From the NCBI GenBank assembly GCA_024305745.1, contig JAHRBS010000004.1, forward strand, positions 5,022,001 through 5,086,000: 64,000 nt of DNA, read 5' to 3'. The stretch comes from Polyporus tsugae. Lineage: Eukaryota; Basidiomycota; Agaricomycetes; Polyporales; Polyporaceae. The notes under the pieces are model-generated. The model worked only from the letters and a program-made list of their open reading frames with translations, made no database searches and was not told the DNA's origin. This document shows positions 32,945-44,355 of the stretch, one piece after another (within the stretch, counting starts at the first letter, position 1; each line of letters begins with the position of its first letter). Position numbers and translations under genes: made by a program.

Positions 32945-35600
32945 GTGTCCTGGTGGTATGGTCGGACTCGATTGACACCATCGTCCCGACCTGCCATGAC
33001 TTCGAGGACCGTATCATCAAGCTCCTCTGGCGTTCTCGCCGCGCAACCTCAGGCTCACATGCGACGAGCTTGAGTAGTCGTCCGGCCAGTGTGAATGGTG
33101 AGTAACTCTTGTACAACCTTTATGCTCCCCTCTATTCGTCGTTCGATACCGGACCTGGGTACATGCGGACTTTAATGGGTCGGCATGTACTAAGAGCCAA
33201 GCGCTCGGTTTTGGGGAGGTGTTTCCTGGCGCAGAAGCTACCTTCGACTTCCAGTCTGTTCAGCCTGCCTATATTTGCCTCGCGCTGGTTCCGTACTTTC
33301 CCTTTCCGTGATCCGCCCTACACTCTGTTCCCTCTACGTCGTGTTCCTCGTCACGGCCTTTTCCGTTACCAGTCTCGAGCCATTACGCTATCTCTCTCGC
33401 TTCTCCACCTGGACCATCCACCCTATCGCCTATCACCTGTACTGACACTATGTCTCGATGTCTTCCACAGAGTCGATCTCGGGCCACTCCACGCAACATT
33501 TGAACACGCAGGCGTCGTCCAACCGACTACGTCGCAGTTCCCTGCCCGCCCCCGGCACCCCGGGTAGCATCACTCCGCCCGGGGTTTTCGTGGGCTCAGG
33601 TGGTGTGCTTGGCATGAGTGCGGACGACCTCACGCTGGATCACGGAATTGCGCTCGACGAAAAGGGGGTCCCGCCCTCCGGCCCTATTGTGAAGACGAAG
33701 CGAACATGGTGGGGCGGGAAGAAGACGGTGACGATAGAACTCAGCAACGGAGATGTCGAGGCGGGTCCGGAGCCGAGGAGGGCTGTGCTTTTGGCTCCGT
33801 TCTATAATAGGCTTGCAGCGGGGTTGAGCACATGTGAGTCGTCGATACTTTTCGTTTCCGTCCAGCGATGCAATCGCTTTTTGATATTGGAAAGCTGACG
33901 GATGTACTTATGTGCAGTTTTTATGGGCCGTAGTGTGAACCTTCTGCTCCAGGAGTTTCAGCTCAACGGGAATTACATGCGGTTCGTGCTATGCGCGATG
34001 CTTCCCCTCACTTTCTGCGTATCCTGGGTAAGCCTTCCCCTGTGTACTTGTCAACACATTTCTGATGCAGTCTGCTCCGGTAGTTCTTTACACTCCAGAT
34101 TATTCAGAATCTCCATGTGCATCGGACCAGTAGTCGGTACCACAAGAACTCCCGCCATTCCCCCGTGCCCGCACAAGATCGTCGACAACAACCTGCCGCA
34201 CATTACCATTCAGATGCTGGTGTACAAGGAGAGTCTGGAGACCGTCTTGTGAGTACCCTTCTAGCCCCATCGACTTCGCGCACTAACAGCGGCACGAAGG
34301 GCACCCTCCATCGAGTCACTGAAGATGGCCATGCAGACGTACACCTGCCAGGGAGGCACCTCGTCGATTCATCAACGACGAGGGCCTCCGGCTCCTGTCT
34401 GTCGAAGAGCGCGATGCCTGCATCATGTTCTACGCCAACCGCAGCATCGGCTGGGTCGGGCGCCCGAAGCACGACGACTCCTCGCCCGACGGTTTCAAGC
34501 CTGCCGGGCGGTTCAAGAAACCATCGAACATGAATTACGGCCTCGCTCTGTCGCTCAAGGCGGAGAAGACCTAGCGGACCTTCTCGCGCGTGAGCGGGCC
34601 CACCCGTTCACCGAGGGGATACCGTCGAGCATGAGCTCCCACGGACGGGTGAGGAGGTCCGGTACGGGATGCAGTACCAGAACCGGGATGGCGAGGACCA
34701 GGGCAACATCAACCGTGGCCAGGGGCGGCGCGTACGCACGCGCGCCGAGAGCGAGTCTGGCTCTCAGCGGGACACTGATGACGACTTGGAGGAGAAGGCG
34801 CTCCAGATGGCGATCAACGAGGTGTACGAGGCCAGTGGGCGGCGGTTCAGTCCGTGGGGCGGCGAACGGGCGCGTGTGCCGGTTGGGCGAGGTTGTGCTG
34901 CTCGTGGACTCGGACATGGTTGTGCCCGAGAACTGTCTCAGAGACGCGGCACGGGAGAAGTGTCCAACGGTAGCGATCATCCAGCATGAGTCGCACGTGA
35001 TGCAGGTTGCGCATCACTACTTTGAGAACGGCAAGGCGTATACGTGCAAGATTCACAAGTGTATCTCTCTCAGTAAGTCGTTGTATGTGCCATCACTGGA
35101 GATCTGACCGTGTGACTGACATTGGTGACACAGGAGTTGCGAATGGCGAAGTCGCGCCTTTTGTCGGTCACAATGTGTTTTTCCACTGGAAGGCGCTGCC
35201 TTTGTCGACCCCGTCAATGCCAGGAGAAGATTTGGTCTGAATCGAATATGTCTGAGGGCTTCGATATGGCGCTTCGCTTGCAGAGGCGCGGGTACATCAT
35301 CCGGTGGGCAACTTACTCGAACGACGGCTTCAAGGGGGGCATCTCGCTCATTGTCAACGACAAACTCAATCGCTAGCAAAAGTGCGCGTACGGTAGGCAA
35401 TTACGCGCGTGCTCCACTTGATATGGCCGCTGAGGAAGGTGTTATGCATAGGGTGTAACGAGCTACTGTTCAAGCCGATTGTGCAGTGGTGGAGAAAGGG
35501 TCCGATCGCACAACAGATCCGCCGGTTCATGTGGTCCGGCACGCCCCTCCCACTACAAGTTCTCAATCATGGCCTACATGTTTTTGTACTGTACGCTTTC
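32945..35600 (+). pseudogene. GT2-family glycosyltransferase pseudogene
   Basis: Processive glycosyltransferases of family 2 are membrane enzymes that polymerise sugars. Exons near 32945-33097, 33471-33833 and 33918-34027, then 34100-35590 in pieces, show membrane segments (FVLCAMLPLTFCVSW, then FFTLQIIQNLH), MLVYKESLETVL, the nucleotide-sugar D-x-D (LLVDSDMVVPEN near 34900) and QWWRKGP. Lesions: frame changes near 34170, near 34365 and again around 35210; the acceptor-site acidic motif reads E-G-F-D-M where E-D-F-D-M is usual; TAG at 35374-35376 replaces the Trp of the terminal R-W motif; and a further frameshift falls near 35550. The C-terminal membrane domain is not recognisable. Intron 33098-33470 (373 nt) is long for this genome. 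The sequence resembles a conserved basidiomycete GT2 protein more than a classic chitin synthase. Confidence 0.75.
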
Positions 35601-35998
35601 TGTTCATTTCATGTGCTTGCGGGGGCGTCTCTGATGGTTATGTGCATGACAGATGGTATCCGTAGGATGTCAGTGCGCCAGATGCATCTGGCAGGTTGGG
35701 CCAACCTGGAATGGACATCGGGAGGGCAGATCGCGCCACAGCCTGGTCTAGCGGAATGGAATGGAGATAGGAGGCACGCGTGCACTGCACAATCTACTGG
35801 GAGGATGTGTTCGCCACCAACCTCTGTATCACAGCGAAGGAAGCGCTAGCTAGACAAGAGATACATTATGGTTACAAATAGATTCCTGAAAGACATCCTC
35901 CCACTTTCCGTAGTCAATCACATCATCTCCTCCTAGGTTCCGAGCATACTGAATAAAATCTAGTAAGGTCTTCTCAGCCTTATTTGACCGGGGAGACG

Positions 35999-36195
35999 TG
36001 ATAAGGTCAGACCACTCGCTAGCAATAAGTGGAGGACTAGAGGACTAAAGACCAACTCAAAGGTGGGGAATTACCGCAGCTACCGAGGGGTTTATATATT
36101 GTGCTGGAGCCTGCGCACGGACCAGGTGCTTCAGGGCAGGTCGTAAAGGTCATTACAGGTGGTACTAATAGGAGCGTTAAAGTCATATCATAACA
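35999..36195 (-). repeat. LTR of chromovirus C (3' LTR in element orientation)
   Basis: 197 bp, TGATAAGGTC to CATAACA on the plus strand; nearly identical to 43020-43216. The TTTATATA near 36092 could serve as a TATA region. Confidence 0.92.
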
Positions 36196-36273
36196 TTACC
36201 CCCCTCTTTAGCTTCATGTCCCAGGAAGCCGCAAAGCGTTAGTAGTGGGTTAGTCATTAATACCATGGGTTAG

Positions 36274-39200
36274 CTAATTGTAAGCAAAGTGTCGTATATA
36301 GTCCCGTTGTGTATTACTATCATTAGGGTTTCGTCTTTTCCAGTCATTATATCTACGTGTCCAAAAGTCATAAGAGTCTGTATTGTATGTAATTATTTGT
36401 CCATGTTTGTCCGTAGCCGTGAGTATGTAACGAGCGTGGATGCGCAGTGCAAACTTGTTTGCTGCGTAGAAAACGGTGATGAGTTTCTTGGCATCGTCCG
36501 TCTGAAGTTCGTCTGTATCCGAAGGTACCCATTCGCGGTCAGCTCGTGTGAGTCCACACCATTGAACGAGGTAGTGAACTTTACGAGATCGACCTGATCC
36601 TTCTATGATCTTTGAATCTAAGATCGACTCAACTTCTCGATCGGGTTCCAGGAGGGTGGGTACTTCTCGACTGGTTTTCCCTTGGTTCGGGAATTCGGGA
36701 TCGTGTGTGGGGGTTAAAAGTACTTCGTTGAATACGGGATGACGTAACTTCCACTTGGGTGGGAGCTTTAGGCAATATGCACTAGCACCGACTTTTTCTT
36801 CAACTCGGAAAGGGCCGTAGCGCTTGTCCTCGAGTTTCTTGTTTGGTCAGTCGGTAGGAAAGTTCTGTGTGTCTATGTATACGTAGTCGCCTATCTTGTA
36901 GTCTTGTGATGGTTGCCGATGCTTGTCGTAATGTTGTTTCATTGCTTCTCACGCTATCTCCAGCGCTTGCGCTGCTTGCTTCCCGATGTGTTGCATTTGC
37001 TCAGTGAATTGCTTGGCGGATTCATTGATGCCGTCTTTCAAAGTCTCAACTCCGGTGTTGGGTTTGTGATCGTGAGTCATGAAGAAAGGAGACATCCCTG
37101 TGGACGCGTGTATATGACATCGGTATGCAAACTCTGCTAACAGTAGCCATTCGACCCAGTCGTCCTGCTTGTGATTGATGAAGATCCGTAGATAGGTCTG
37201 GATCTCTTGATTCATGCGCTCGGTCTGTCCATCGGTTTGGGGATGGTAGGCTGTGCTGGGATTGCCTTCGATTCTCATCTGTCGGTAGACTTCTTTGGTG
37301 AAGGAGGACACGAGGGTGGGGCCTCGGTCCAACCATATGCGCTTGGGCAGGCTGTGGGGTACGACTACATGTTTGATGAAGAGTCTCGCTTGTCCTTCCG
37401 AGTCTAGCGTTTTTGAACAGGGGATAGCGATGTAGTCTTTTGACTTCATATTGACAAAGACTAGTATGGCATCATGTCCGTTGCATTTGGGTAGTCCGGT
37501 CATATAGTCCATGGTGACGAATTGCCAGTTCTGATCGGGAATAGAGTTGGGATGGAGTGGTGCGGCACATGGTTGTTGATCAATCTTGATGCGCTGACAC
37601 GTGATGCATCCAGAGACGTACTTGGCGATGTCTTTCCGAATAGACGGCCACCAATAAGATCTCATGATCAGATCTTGTGTTTTGGCTGCGCCCGGGTGTC
37701 CAGCCGCGATTGAATCGTGGTGTGAAGCAATGACACGTCCACGGAGTTCCGAGTGGTTTGGAACGACCATTTTCCCCCTCCTGTAGATTAAGCCGTCCTC
37801 GGCTAATTCCCAATCATTGTCCTTTCCTAGTTTCTCAACAACAAGACGGTCATAAAGATCAATGTGTTTCAAACACATTTTCTTCAGATTGTCCACTCCG
37901 TCTATCGTATGAGAAGCCGCAAACCAGTGTTCCTTGAGCAACATGAAGTCTTTGATCACGGGACTGGTTTCGTGGTCCATGCGTCTAGACAGAGCATCTA
38001 CTTTGCCCATAGTATGACCTAGTTTATGGATTAACTTGAAATGGTAATTCGAGAGAGTTGTCGCCCAACGCGCTTGTCACGCGTTTAGTCATTGTGGTTT
38101 TCGGAAGTATTCGAGGTTTTTGTGGTCATTATGGACCTCAAATTCTCGAGTGTTTTGGAGGAAGTGACGCCATTCCTGTAACACTGTGAGAACCAACAAC
38201 ATTTCTCAATCCCAAATCTCGTATCCTTTTTGTGCAGGTGTTAAGGAATGTGATAGGAAGGCAATAGGTTTCCATAGTCCGTTCTGACACTGCGAGAGCT
38301 CGGCTCCGATCGCAAAGTTCGAGGCATCGCATTCCACTTTTAAGGGATCTGTGTCATTGGGTATGGCTAACACGGGGGCATGTGTGATTGCGCTCTTGAT
38401 CCCTTCAAAAGCGAGTTGATGCTCTGGAGTCCATGTCCATACGTTTAGACCCGTGAGACGATTCATTGGTCCAGCGATCTTTGAGAAGTCCTTGATAAAC
38501 AGTCTATAGAAGTTTGCGAATCCGAGGAAACTCTGTACATCGCGTTTGCACGTGGGTACCGGCCAATCAGTGACACCTTTGACCTTGCCCGGGTCCATGC
38601 GGATCTCGCCGGGGGTGATGATATGACCTAGGTACTCGGTTTCCTGAGTTTCGAACTCGCACTTCTGGGGTTTACACGTAAGGTGATTGTCTCGAAGGAT
38701 CTGTAGGACTTGTCGTACTATGCGTCTGTGTTCCTCTAGATCGGCTGTACAGATGATGATGTCGTCCAAGTACACAATGACTTTTCCACGAAGAATCAGA
38801 TCTTGGAAGATCGAGTTCATCATCATTTGGAAAGTCGCCGGGGAGTTCGTTAAGCCGAAGAACATGACGAGAGGTTCGTATAAGCCGCGATTTGTGATAA
38901 ACGCTGCTTTTTCCTCATCGCCTTTGACTATACAAATATTGTTGTATCCCCAACGTATGTCTAACTTGGTGTAGTACTGGGCGCCCTTCAGCCGATCTAG
39001 GATCTGTAGCATTAGAGGAAGAGGGTACACGTTTTTCTTGGTCAAGGCGTTTAACTGTCTGTAGTCCTGGACGGGACGCAGTTTGCTGTCTTTTTTCTTG
39101 ACAAAGAAGAACGGAGCCCCCCACGAGGATTTCAATGGACGAATTCGACCCGTGGATAGATTTTCCTCTAAGAACACGTCTAGCGCTTGTTGTTTGTCTA

Positions 39201-40233
39201 GGGTCATGGGGTATATTTTTCCACAATACGGTCTAGCATTCACGGTTAATTCAATCGCGTGGTCATAAGGCTGTCGTTTGGGAAGAGTGGAGAATGTCGC
39301 TTCGTCGAAGACGTCGCGGAATTCTCGATAGTACTCTGGGATCATTTCCTCAAACGTTTGTTCTGCTTTGGCCTCATTCTGTTTGATTGCGATTTCCATT
39401 GCTACTGACGTTTTCGCACGTATGTGGACTGATCGGGCGTCAAGCCATGATCGGGTATGTAGGGAGAAGATTTGATCACCAGCGCTGATGATGTGATGGC
39501 AAGTGCTCGGGCATCGGTCGAACTCAATGGTTTTGTTCTTCCAATGTATCGACAGATTGTGGTGCTCAATCCAGTCGTGCCCAAGATATATGTCCATTTT
39601 GCCAAGATCAGTGACTAAAAGCGGGATTTGTTCTGCATGGTCTCCAATCTGTAGTTGTACGTCAACGTAATGCGTGATTCTGCCACCTATGTTGGGAGAT
39701 CCATCGGCGTTGAACACGTCAATGGGATGTGGAAATGGTTTAGGTGATAGGCCTGCACGCTGAACGAAGTTTCTATTGATACACGAACCGGTACAACTGG
39801 TATTGCAGAGGGCCTTAGTGTCATAAACCTGAAGAGTTTCTAGGTTTTTGATCATGACTGGTATGTCCAGTTGTTTGCTTCCGGTACCTCGTGTGACTTT
39901 GAAGTACATCAGACCGTAGGACATTACTCGGATGGCGTTAATGGGCGCACTAGGAGTTGTTTTAATTTTTTTGTTATTTTTGGATGAGAAATTAAGCATG
40001 GGTTTTAACCCGCCATGCTGATCGTTGCCTGTAGGTTGGCCCCGACGATCAGTCGTCTCATTATTTTTAATAAGTACAGTGGGTAACTGGGTAGGGTGGG
40101 GAATGATGGAGTTGTCCGGTGAATAAGTAGGCATAGGTATTGTACAACTCGGGACGGGTACATCGGAGTCCAAAACAGAAAACCGGTTCTGAAAACTATC
40201 GTACAATGGTGGTCGCCGCGTGTGTGCGCTCAT
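36274..40233 (-). pseudogene. pol: chromovirus C pol: protease-RT-RNase H-integrase-chromodomain
   Basis: A single frame from ATG 40233 to TAG 36274-36276, about 1320 codons, with five in-frame TGA stops: 38206-38208, 38089-38091, 38077-38079, 36949-36951 and 36847-36849. Protease: LCNTSCTGSCINRNF near residue 141, with Asn where the catalytic Asp is expected. RT: LDIRWGYNN and VIVYLDDIII, so the dyad is intact. RNase H: VECDASNFA. Integrase: HHDSIAAGHPGAAK..CITC zinc motif, TMDYMTGLP, WLDRGPT and GQTERMNQE, so D, D and E are present. A chromodomain (KVHYLVQWCGLTRADREWVP, about 36530-36600) is followed by a tail of about 90 residues. Its ATG overlaps the gag stop as ATGA (40233-40230). Confidence 0.9.
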
Positions 40234-41618
40234 GTGGGACCATAGGGAAAATGCTGCTCGTACTCGTCCATCTGGTACCGTATCTTGTTGTATCCATCTG
40301 CGTATTCCTCCAGTGCGTGCTGCGGTTCTGGTTCCTCGTGGTAGGTGGGTACCGTTACCCCGGCAATTTGCGCAAGGAAGTCCTCGGGGTCTTCTTGATG
40401 GAAGTGTCTGACCTTTTCGAGGAATTCCTCACGACTGTCACGTTCTTCCCACCAGCGTTTTTGTACCGCGGCTGCGCCGGTTCGGTTGGGGATGTGCCAC
40501 ATGTCTCCGCACGAGCCCTTTTCGGTCTGCTTTGCACCGCACTTTTGGCATGGTCGGGCCCTGAGCCAATCAATGTCCATCGGCTGTCCGGCTCCTCCGT
40601 ACGTGACCCCTGTGCCTGTGTGTCTGTCTCCTGGCATTATGGGTACCTGGGGACGTGGTGGGTAGTATGGCTGGGGCGGAGGGTATTGTGAGGCTGGGGC
40701 GTATGGCGGATATCGTGAAGGAGGGAACGCCGGGGCGTGTTCTGGGTATCGTGATGGGTACCATGGGGCGTTTCCCGGATATCGTGAGGGAGGGTTACCA
40801 TAGCGCGGGGGAGCATTTGGTGGTGGGTAATGAGGTGGAGCACGTGGGGGCAATTGTTGCGGGGGTGGTCGACATGTGAAGTCACGGATCTGGCGGTTGA
40901 AGATGATGCGATCGTTGTCCATGGTGATGATTGTAGACTTCCACTGGGCGTAGGTGACAGGCTTTACCGGCATCGTGCTGATCGCAACTAGGTAGCTGGA
41001 TGGTAGCGCGTTTTTGAGCCGGTAGATGTTGTTAGCCATGTCTTTGTTCTCCGTAGCACGGGCTGTCAGATCTTCCCATTCGTCAAAGAAGTCTTCGGCT
41101 CAGCGGTTGCCCATGTGAATCTGATTGAGCGCAATGATCGCGTTGTTAACATAGTTTATTGGTCTAAACTTCACCGTCAACTTGGCCCAGAATGCTGCTA
41201 TGTCCGTATAGTTCCATCTATTCCCGTTTGCCACGAACTTGTCCTGTACGAGATTAGGCTTCCACCTATTTACGTTTGTCCCTCGAATCAGCCCTAAGAC
41301 GGCAGATATTGCTGGATCTTTGTCCAAGCTGGCCACGTAGACCTGGACGTCAGACTTCCACTGTTCGAAGTCTGGGCTGATGCTGTCGAAGTACTCGGGC
41401 TGGGCGAGTCTAGGCGGGGCATGGTTCCTGCCTCTGCGCTGTGGTTGGATTGCCGTGATGAAGTTGGCGATCTCCCCTGAGATCCACGCTTGCGTTGCCG
41501 CGTCGAATGAATGTGTTTGCGCCATTGCTCGATGAGTGCGGGGTGGTTGGCTGATGATGGCGGTTTGGATAGGAGGCTGGCTGGGGTTTTGGGGAGCGGA
41601 TAGGGGTCCTGTGGTCAT
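40230..41618 (-). pseudogene. gag: chromovirus C gag with one in-frame stop
   Basis: 462 codons in one frame with a single TGA at 41100-41102. The capsid-like region (about residues 35-240) contains YFDSISPDFEQWKSDVQVYV and FWAKLTVKFRPINY. It is followed by a Pro/Tyr-rich segment with repeated SRYPxxAP units (about 40630-40860) and a Cys pair (CQKCGAKQTEKGSC) that is not a standard CCHC knuckle. The start ATG overlaps the ORF2 stop as ATGA (41618-41615), and the gag stop overlaps the pol start in the same way. Confidence 0.85.
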
Positions 41619-42259
41619 GGGGGAAGCACGGAGGCCGAGGTTCTCGAGGGCACAGATAAATCCGTCCGAGTCCGATCTATGACATCTGGAGGGTTCCTGA
41701 TTGTCGTCGGAGTCTGTTGGAGGCGAGGGTTCTTCCGGGAGCTCTTGGTATTCAAATCGGCTGCTTCCAGTGATTGGGGATGCTTCCGTGGATCCCGCGA
41801 CTTGGACGGGGATGGGGATGTGTGTGGGAGGAGGGGAAGGTTCTCGCTGATGTTCTGGACAGGTATGTGGGTACAGGCTTCCGGGGCGCGCAACGGGCTC
41901 AGGGGTCGGCTGATGTGCACGGGTTCTTGTGTGAGTCGCTCCAGATACCAGAGTTGTTGGTTCCGGTGTTTGGTCTGTTGGCGGTTCACACGGGATAGGG
42001 ATGTACTGCGGGGATCGGAACTCGGTGGGGTTCTGGCTGTTGTGCCGGTGGGGACACGGTTATTGATGGCACTGATGGAGATTGTTGTTGAGGATGTGTG
42101 CGTCGACTCGGACATTGTCTGATTTCTGGAATTGACAGTGCCGCTGTCCTGTGCATGCCGTGTTTCCCTAGCTTCCCGCGCGTATACGGTGCGGAGGACT
42201 GGTGGGGGTGATGGAGACGGAGTTGGATATGAGTCGAGCAGCAGATCCCAAGGGTCCAT
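41615..42259 (-). CDS. chromovirus C ORF2, Pro/Ser/Thr-rich, unknown
   Basis: 214 codons from ATG 42259 to a TGA at 41617-41615 that overlaps the gag ATG. The product is rich in Ser, Thr, Pro and Arg and is probably disordered, with scattered basic clusters such as SKSRDPRKHP. No domain is recognised. Being open, on the coding strand and overlapping gag by 4 nt, it is likely translated in the intact element, perhaps as a gag-like or accessory protein. No indel or stop is present. Confidence 0.6.
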   Translation of the reverse strand: MDPWDLLLDSYPTPSPSPPPVLRTVYAREARETRHAQDSGTVNSRNQTMSESTHTSSTTISISAINNRVPTGTTARTPPSSDPRSTSLSRVNRQQTKHRNQQLWYLERLTQEPVHISRPLSPLRAPEACTHIPVQNISENLPLLPHTSPSPSKSRDPRKHPQSLEAADLNTKSSRKNPRLQQTPTTIRNPPDVIDRTRTDLSVPSRTSASVLPP

Positions 42260-42380
42260 TCACTAGATATAAAGAAGGTGTGGGTAAGCGTACAGTGTGT
42301 GACAAGGTATAGGTTTTATAGTAGCAGTTTTACCACGGTATGGCTAACCGAGGTCTCCTGCGCCGAGTTGTGACACGTGG

Positions 42381-42974
42381 TCACTGACTACTCGGTGGAA
42401 TGGATATGTGTAACATAGCGGTCTGATCGGTGATGTAAGGTATAAGTGTTATATGGAATACCCAATAGTTGGGTTGTACTAATGCGGTGATGCCGTAAAG
42501 AGAGTAGGTGGGAGTTGTTGAGGTGGCGGGGAAATGGAAGATGATGTGTCCCGGGACAACGGGGTAGAGGGAACGGGAGACGTACGCCGTGACTTCTGTT
42601 CCTTGGAACAGCGGGGTGTTGATCCTTGTTTGGATGAAGGCAGCATGCACTGGGTTGATGTGTCGGGAAACAGTGATGAGGGTGGTCGGGTTGTCTATAC
42701 CGACGTCGGAGTCTGAGTCTGAGTCGGAATTGACAGCAGTGGCTGATTCAGTGGAGTCGGAGTCAGAGTCGATGCTGGGAGCTGGGGACCAATGACAGAG
42801 GTGCAGGGGCAGGATTGGGATTGGTGGTGTCGATGACAGAGACGGCGGCGACGAGTCGGTGAGGGTGTCGATGGGGACTAGGTGATGGATGGTGCCATTG
42901 GCGAGACGCACAACGAGCTGGGTGTTCGGAACGGTGAGAGGAGTGGAGGATGATGAGGACACCACGGTTGGCAA
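42381..42974 (-). CDS. chromovirus C ORF1, unknown 197-residue protein
   Basis: It opens about 45 nt inside the 5' LTR on the minus strand, at ATG 42974, and ends at 42381-42383. The N-terminal part has a short folded-looking segment (LVVRLANGTIHHLVPIDTL), then an acidic (SD)n stretch at about residues 70-95. A C-terminal half rich in aromatic and beta-type residues follows (LYPVVPGHIIFHFP, PNYWVFHITLIP). Position and intact frame suggest a real product; the family is unknown. Plus-strand frames across it are shadows. Confidence 0.55.
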   Translation of the reverse strand: MPTVVSSSSSTPLTVPNTQLVVRLANGTIHHLVPIDTLTDSSPPSLSSTPPIPILPLHLCHWSPAPSIDSDSDSTESATAVNSDSDSDSDVGIDNPTTLITVSRHINPVHAAFIQTRINTPLFQGTEVTAYVSRSLYPVVPGHIIFHFPATSTTPTYSLYGITALVQPNYWVFHITLIPYITDQTAMLHISIPPSSQ

Positions 42975-43019
42975 TGAAGACGGTGCGCCGTAGGTCGATG
43001 AGAGGGTAGCTTCGAGTTA

Positions 43020-43216
43020 TGATAAGGTCAGACCACTCGCTAGCAATAAGCGGAGGACTAGAGGACTAAAGACCAACTCGAAGGTGGGGAATTACCGCAG
43101 CTACCGAGGGGTTTATATATTGTGCTGGAGCCTGCGCACGGACCAGGTGCTTCAGGGCAGGTCGTAAAGGTCATTACAGGTGGTACTAATAGGAGCATTA
43201 AAGTCGTATCATAACA
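43020..43216 (-). repeat. LTR of chromovirus C (5' LTR in element orientation)
   Basis: 197 bp, partner of 35999-36195, with very few substitutions. The adjacent minus-strand sequence TAACTCGAAGCTACCC is the presumed primer-binding region; the tRNA is not identified. Confidence 0.92.
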
Positions 43217-43322
43217 AGATGCCGTGTCGCAAAGCCGGTTCAGATACCGAGCGCGTGTCCGGATAACGAAGTGTCTGTGTCTAGGAGAATCAACGTCATA
43301 ATGAAATGGGGACGACTTGGCC

Positions 43323-44081
43323 TCAATCTTTCTTCTCTAAGGTAACTTTCCCTTGAGGCAAAACTCGAGGAGAGTATACGCGAGAGACTCGAGATTGTCT
43401 GCGGGCGAGTACGTCTCTGTCCATGAATTGCATTAGGCTAAAATGGAAGTTTGTGGGCAGGTACTTACCTAGTTCACGAAGGACACGGTCAGAAAGATAC
43501 GACCACATCGCCATTGTTGGCATGTCATTGAGGCGTGGATGGAAATTGTCCAATGTTGACCATTGATAGTCAATAAATGTGGGCTTGAAGAGGTCACCCT
43601 TTCCCAGCATGTCCTCAAATTGCTTGTTGTCGGCTGGAAGGCTGTTGGAGGGAGCGCATAAGAGCCCCACATTGCCCGGATGGATGTCATGGTGGAGAAT
43701 GCCATTGCAATGCATTAGGCGCAGGGAATGTATCTTAAACATACATTTATATAGAGATAAGACATGGATGATCATGTAGATATACACCAAGCGAGAGGTG
43801 CAAAGCGCAGTCGATACATATGAAAACCGTTCAAGCGGAGGAGGAACACCTAGATAGAACTGATTCATATCATCTCTATCATTGTGAAAAAATGACCTCC
43901 TACCCTTCCCCTCGAAGATGTCTCGAAAACAGAGAACCAAATGAAGAAGAAGACCTCGTTTCGCGCGCGACCTGTTGAAGTCCACGAATCGTTCACACAC
44001 CGTGGGAAAGTGAAGGGTGTCCTGCATGCGGGAATACACCAAGAACTCCCAAGCAATGAGGTCAGTTGGGCCCGTCTTCAC
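43323..44081 (-). pseudogene. kinase-like protein gene, 3' part
   Basis: The catalytic-loop motif GILHHDIHPGN (H-x-D-x4-N type) and a following FIDYQWS, in the place of the DFG element, mark a protein-kinase-like fold, as in several expanded fungal kinase families. The frame is open for 252 codons. An intron-like stretch in the middle (VYIYMIIHVLSLYKCMF) is bounded by GTATAT and TTTAAG, and GTAAGT..TTTTAG occurs near the end, so the mature protein may be shorter. The 5' part of the gene lies at 49360-49598, beyond copia D, which inserted in coding sequence. Disrupted by the insertion; otherwise no clear lesion. Confidence 0.65.
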
Positions 44082-44093
44082 GAAGTGTTCTTT

Positions 44094-44348
44094 TATAGAA
44101 GAGTAAACTCAGTCAATATGCGTGTACGCGGGACTGAGGTGAGCAGTACAAAATAACCTGCTATAAGTACAGTAATCACAGACAAGATACTCAGGATACA
44201 AGACCAAGACACAAGATACAGAAACACAAGTAAGAAACCAAAAGACAACGTACAATGTGAGACAAGCCGCCAGCTGAGACACCACGAGCCGAGACGCGTC
44301 GTTGTCGGTCTCACGCTCCCGCTTGCCTGACTCCTCCAATCTCCAACA
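44094..44348 (-). repeat. 3' LTR of copia D (element orientation)
   Basis: 255 bp; minus strand TGTTGGAGATTGGAGG to CTCTTCTATA. It lacks a 56-bp block that is present in the other LTR. Confidence 0.9.
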
Positions 44349-44355
44349 CTCCCCC

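Larger units (their letters stand above)
35999..43216 (-). mobile_element. Ty3/gypsy chromovirus C with two extra 5' ORFs
   Basis: Two 197-bp LTRs (35999-36195 and 43020-43216) bracket four minus-strand reading frames: ORF1, ORF2, gag and pol. Flanks are AGACG (35994-35998) and AGATG (43217-43221), a 5-bp target duplication with one C/T difference. A purine tract (AGAGGGGGG on the minus strand) adjoins the 3' LTR at about 36198-36210. Every frame is free of indels; inactivation is by in-frame stops only. Confidence 0.92.

Noticed and set aside
32958..35600. Chitin synthase
   Set aside because: D-x-D and R-W motifs fit GT2 enzymes in general, but the typical chitin synthase blocks are not seen; called GT2 family only.
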